This document shows positions 63,353 through 64,000 of a stretch of 64,000 nucleotides of DNA, in pieces (position 1 is the first letter of the stretch; each line of letters starts with the position of its first letter). Both the position numbers and the translations under genes were made by a program. Below the pieces are notes generated by a model. The model worked only from the letters and a program-made list of their open reading frames with translations. It was not told where the DNA came from and made no database searches. This DNA comes from Myxococcota bacterium (GTDB lineage Bacteria > Myxococcota_A > UBA796 > JAJRTE01). Where the stretch lies: the NCBI GenBank assembly GCA_024278455.1, contig JAJRTE010000306.1:17605-81604 (forward strand). Reading direction: 5' to 3'.

Positions 63353-64000
63353 TCACAGACCCGAAAGCGCGTCTTCCACGGCCGCGATCCACCCCGCCTT
63401 GTCCGGGGCCAGCCGGCCCTGGGCCTCGAGGTCCCGGAGGATTCTCAGCGCCCGGGTGATGTGCGCGGTGGCCCTTTCCGGTTCCACCTCGTGCATCCGG
63501 ACCAGGGACACCACCAGGTCGGTCTGGAAGTCGGCCCGTTCGGGCTCGTCCCGCGCCAGCCGCTCGGAAATCTCGAGGGACTTCTCGTAGTGTCGCCTGG
63601 CCGCGTCACCCTGTCCCATGGCGCGCAGGATGTCCCCCATCTTGTTGTAGGAGACGGACAGGTCTCGCTGGTAGTCCGCGCGTTCGGGCTCGGCCCGCGC
63701 CAGGCGCTCCCGGATGTCGAGGGACTTCTCGTAGTGTTGCCGGGCCGCGTCACCCTGTCCCATGGCGCGCAGGATGTCCCCCATGCGCTCGTAGGAGACG
63801 GCCAGGTCTCGCTGGAAGTCGGCGCGTTCGGGCTCGGCCCGCGCCAGCCGTTCCCGGATGTCGAGGGACTTCTCGTAGTGTCGCCGGGCCGCGTCACCCT
63901 GGCCCATGGCGCTCAGGAGGTCCCCCATGTTGTTGTAGGAGACGGACAGGTCTCGCTGGAAGTCGGCGCGTTCGGGCTCGGCCCGCGCCAGCCGCTCGGC
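63353..64000 (-). CDS. TPR-repeat protein, 5' end outside the window
   Basis: The frame is open to the last base of the window, so only the C-terminal 215 or so residues are seen. They consist of near-identical 50-residue units (MGDILRAMGQGDAARRHYEK followed by SLDIRERLARAEPERADFQ) of the tetratricopeptide type, then a divergent last unit and the C-terminal cap APDKAGWIAAVEDALSG. Neighbouring units are almost identical at DNA level too, which suggests recent expansion. Proteins with this repeat type often carry kinase, CHAT or other effector domains at the N-terminus; that part is missing here. Confidence 0.85.
   Translation of the reverse strand, partial: AERLARAEPERADFQRDLSVSYNNMGDLLSAMGQGDAARRHYEKSLDIRERLARAEPERADFQRDLAVSYERMGDILRAMGQGDAARQHYEKSLDIRERLARAEPERADYQRDLSVSYNKMGDILRAMGQGDAARRHYEKSLEISERLARDEPERADFQTDLVVSLVRMHEVEPERATAHITRALRILRDLEAQGRLAPDKAGWIAAVEDALSGL

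Noticed and set aside
62570..63590. Open frames across the 22-bp array as a coding gene
   Set aside because: All three frames are open because of the G+C-rich repeat; they give Arg/Pro/His repeats, lack a ribosome-binding site, and one runs antisense into the TPR gene.

Overview
The window is about two-thirds G+C, densely coded on both strands, and comes from a Gram-negative bacterium. Markers of an outer membrane are LptE, a BamD-like protein, an HtrA protease, several lipoproteins with clear lipoboxes and an outer-membrane-barrel-like protein. The regulatory style recalls Myxococcota or related deltaproteobacterial or planctomycete-like lineages: two Ser/Thr kinases fused to formylglycine-generating-enzyme-like domains, an NtrC-type two-component pair, CHAT proteases, a MopE-like metal-binding lipoprotein, an MJ0042-like zinc ribbon and a soluble-adenylyl-cyclase-like giant protein. 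I cannot place it more exactly from sequence alone. The hexamer CTCGAG is strikingly abundant throughout. There are no rRNA genes and no CRISPR array.

Layout. 1-5.5 kb: end of a HEAT-repeat protein, a barrel-like secreted protein, an RCK potassium channel, and a YafK-type L,D-transpeptidase homologue that has lost its catalytic His and Cys. 5.5-16.4 kb: the most unusual locus. Five genes are chained by 1-4 nt stop/start overlaps: a single-pass anti-sigma-like protein, a TPR-CHAT lipoprotein protease, a small regulatory-like lipoprotein, an ECF-type sigma factor with a C-terminal membrane segment, and a cytoplasmic CHAT protease with SAVED-like N-terminal modules. A secreted subtilisin ending in seven 9-residue repeats converges on it. 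16.9-25.6 kb: a two-cyclase/ATPase/TPR protein, an acyl-CoA-synthetase-like enzyme, a BamD-like protein and HtrA. 25.8-29.4 kb: a DUF1844 protein and an Rrf2-ferredoxin-Hcp nitrosative/redox stress operon. 29.7-39.9 kb: methyltransferase, large metallopeptidase, initiator tRNA with promoter and terminator, radical-SAM KamA homologue, nitrilase-family amidase, MopE-like lipoprotein, GT-C glycosyltransferase and an alpha/beta hydrolase.

39.9-54.9 kb: GreA followed by a giant RecG-related protein whose ATPase motifs are all replaced, then Ugd, ribosomal protein S20, HolA, LptE, an NtrC-type regulator with its histidine kinase, a DUF721 protein and a UPF0104-type membrane protein. 55-64 kb: two kinase-FGE fusions flanking a small XRE regulator, a tail-anchored zinc-ribbon protein, a 17-copy 22-bp tandem array with higher-order structure, and the end of a TPR protein running off the window.

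Many vegetative-type promoters (TTGxxx, 16-18 nt, TAxxxT) can be read by eye and are listed; several of them decide start codons. TTG start codons appear in at least four genes. The best candidate for an undescribed system is the 5.76-16.35 kb CHAT/sigma/SAVED-like/subtilisin locus, which looks like a proteolysis-controlled transcription switch without an adjacent CRISPR or cyclase module.
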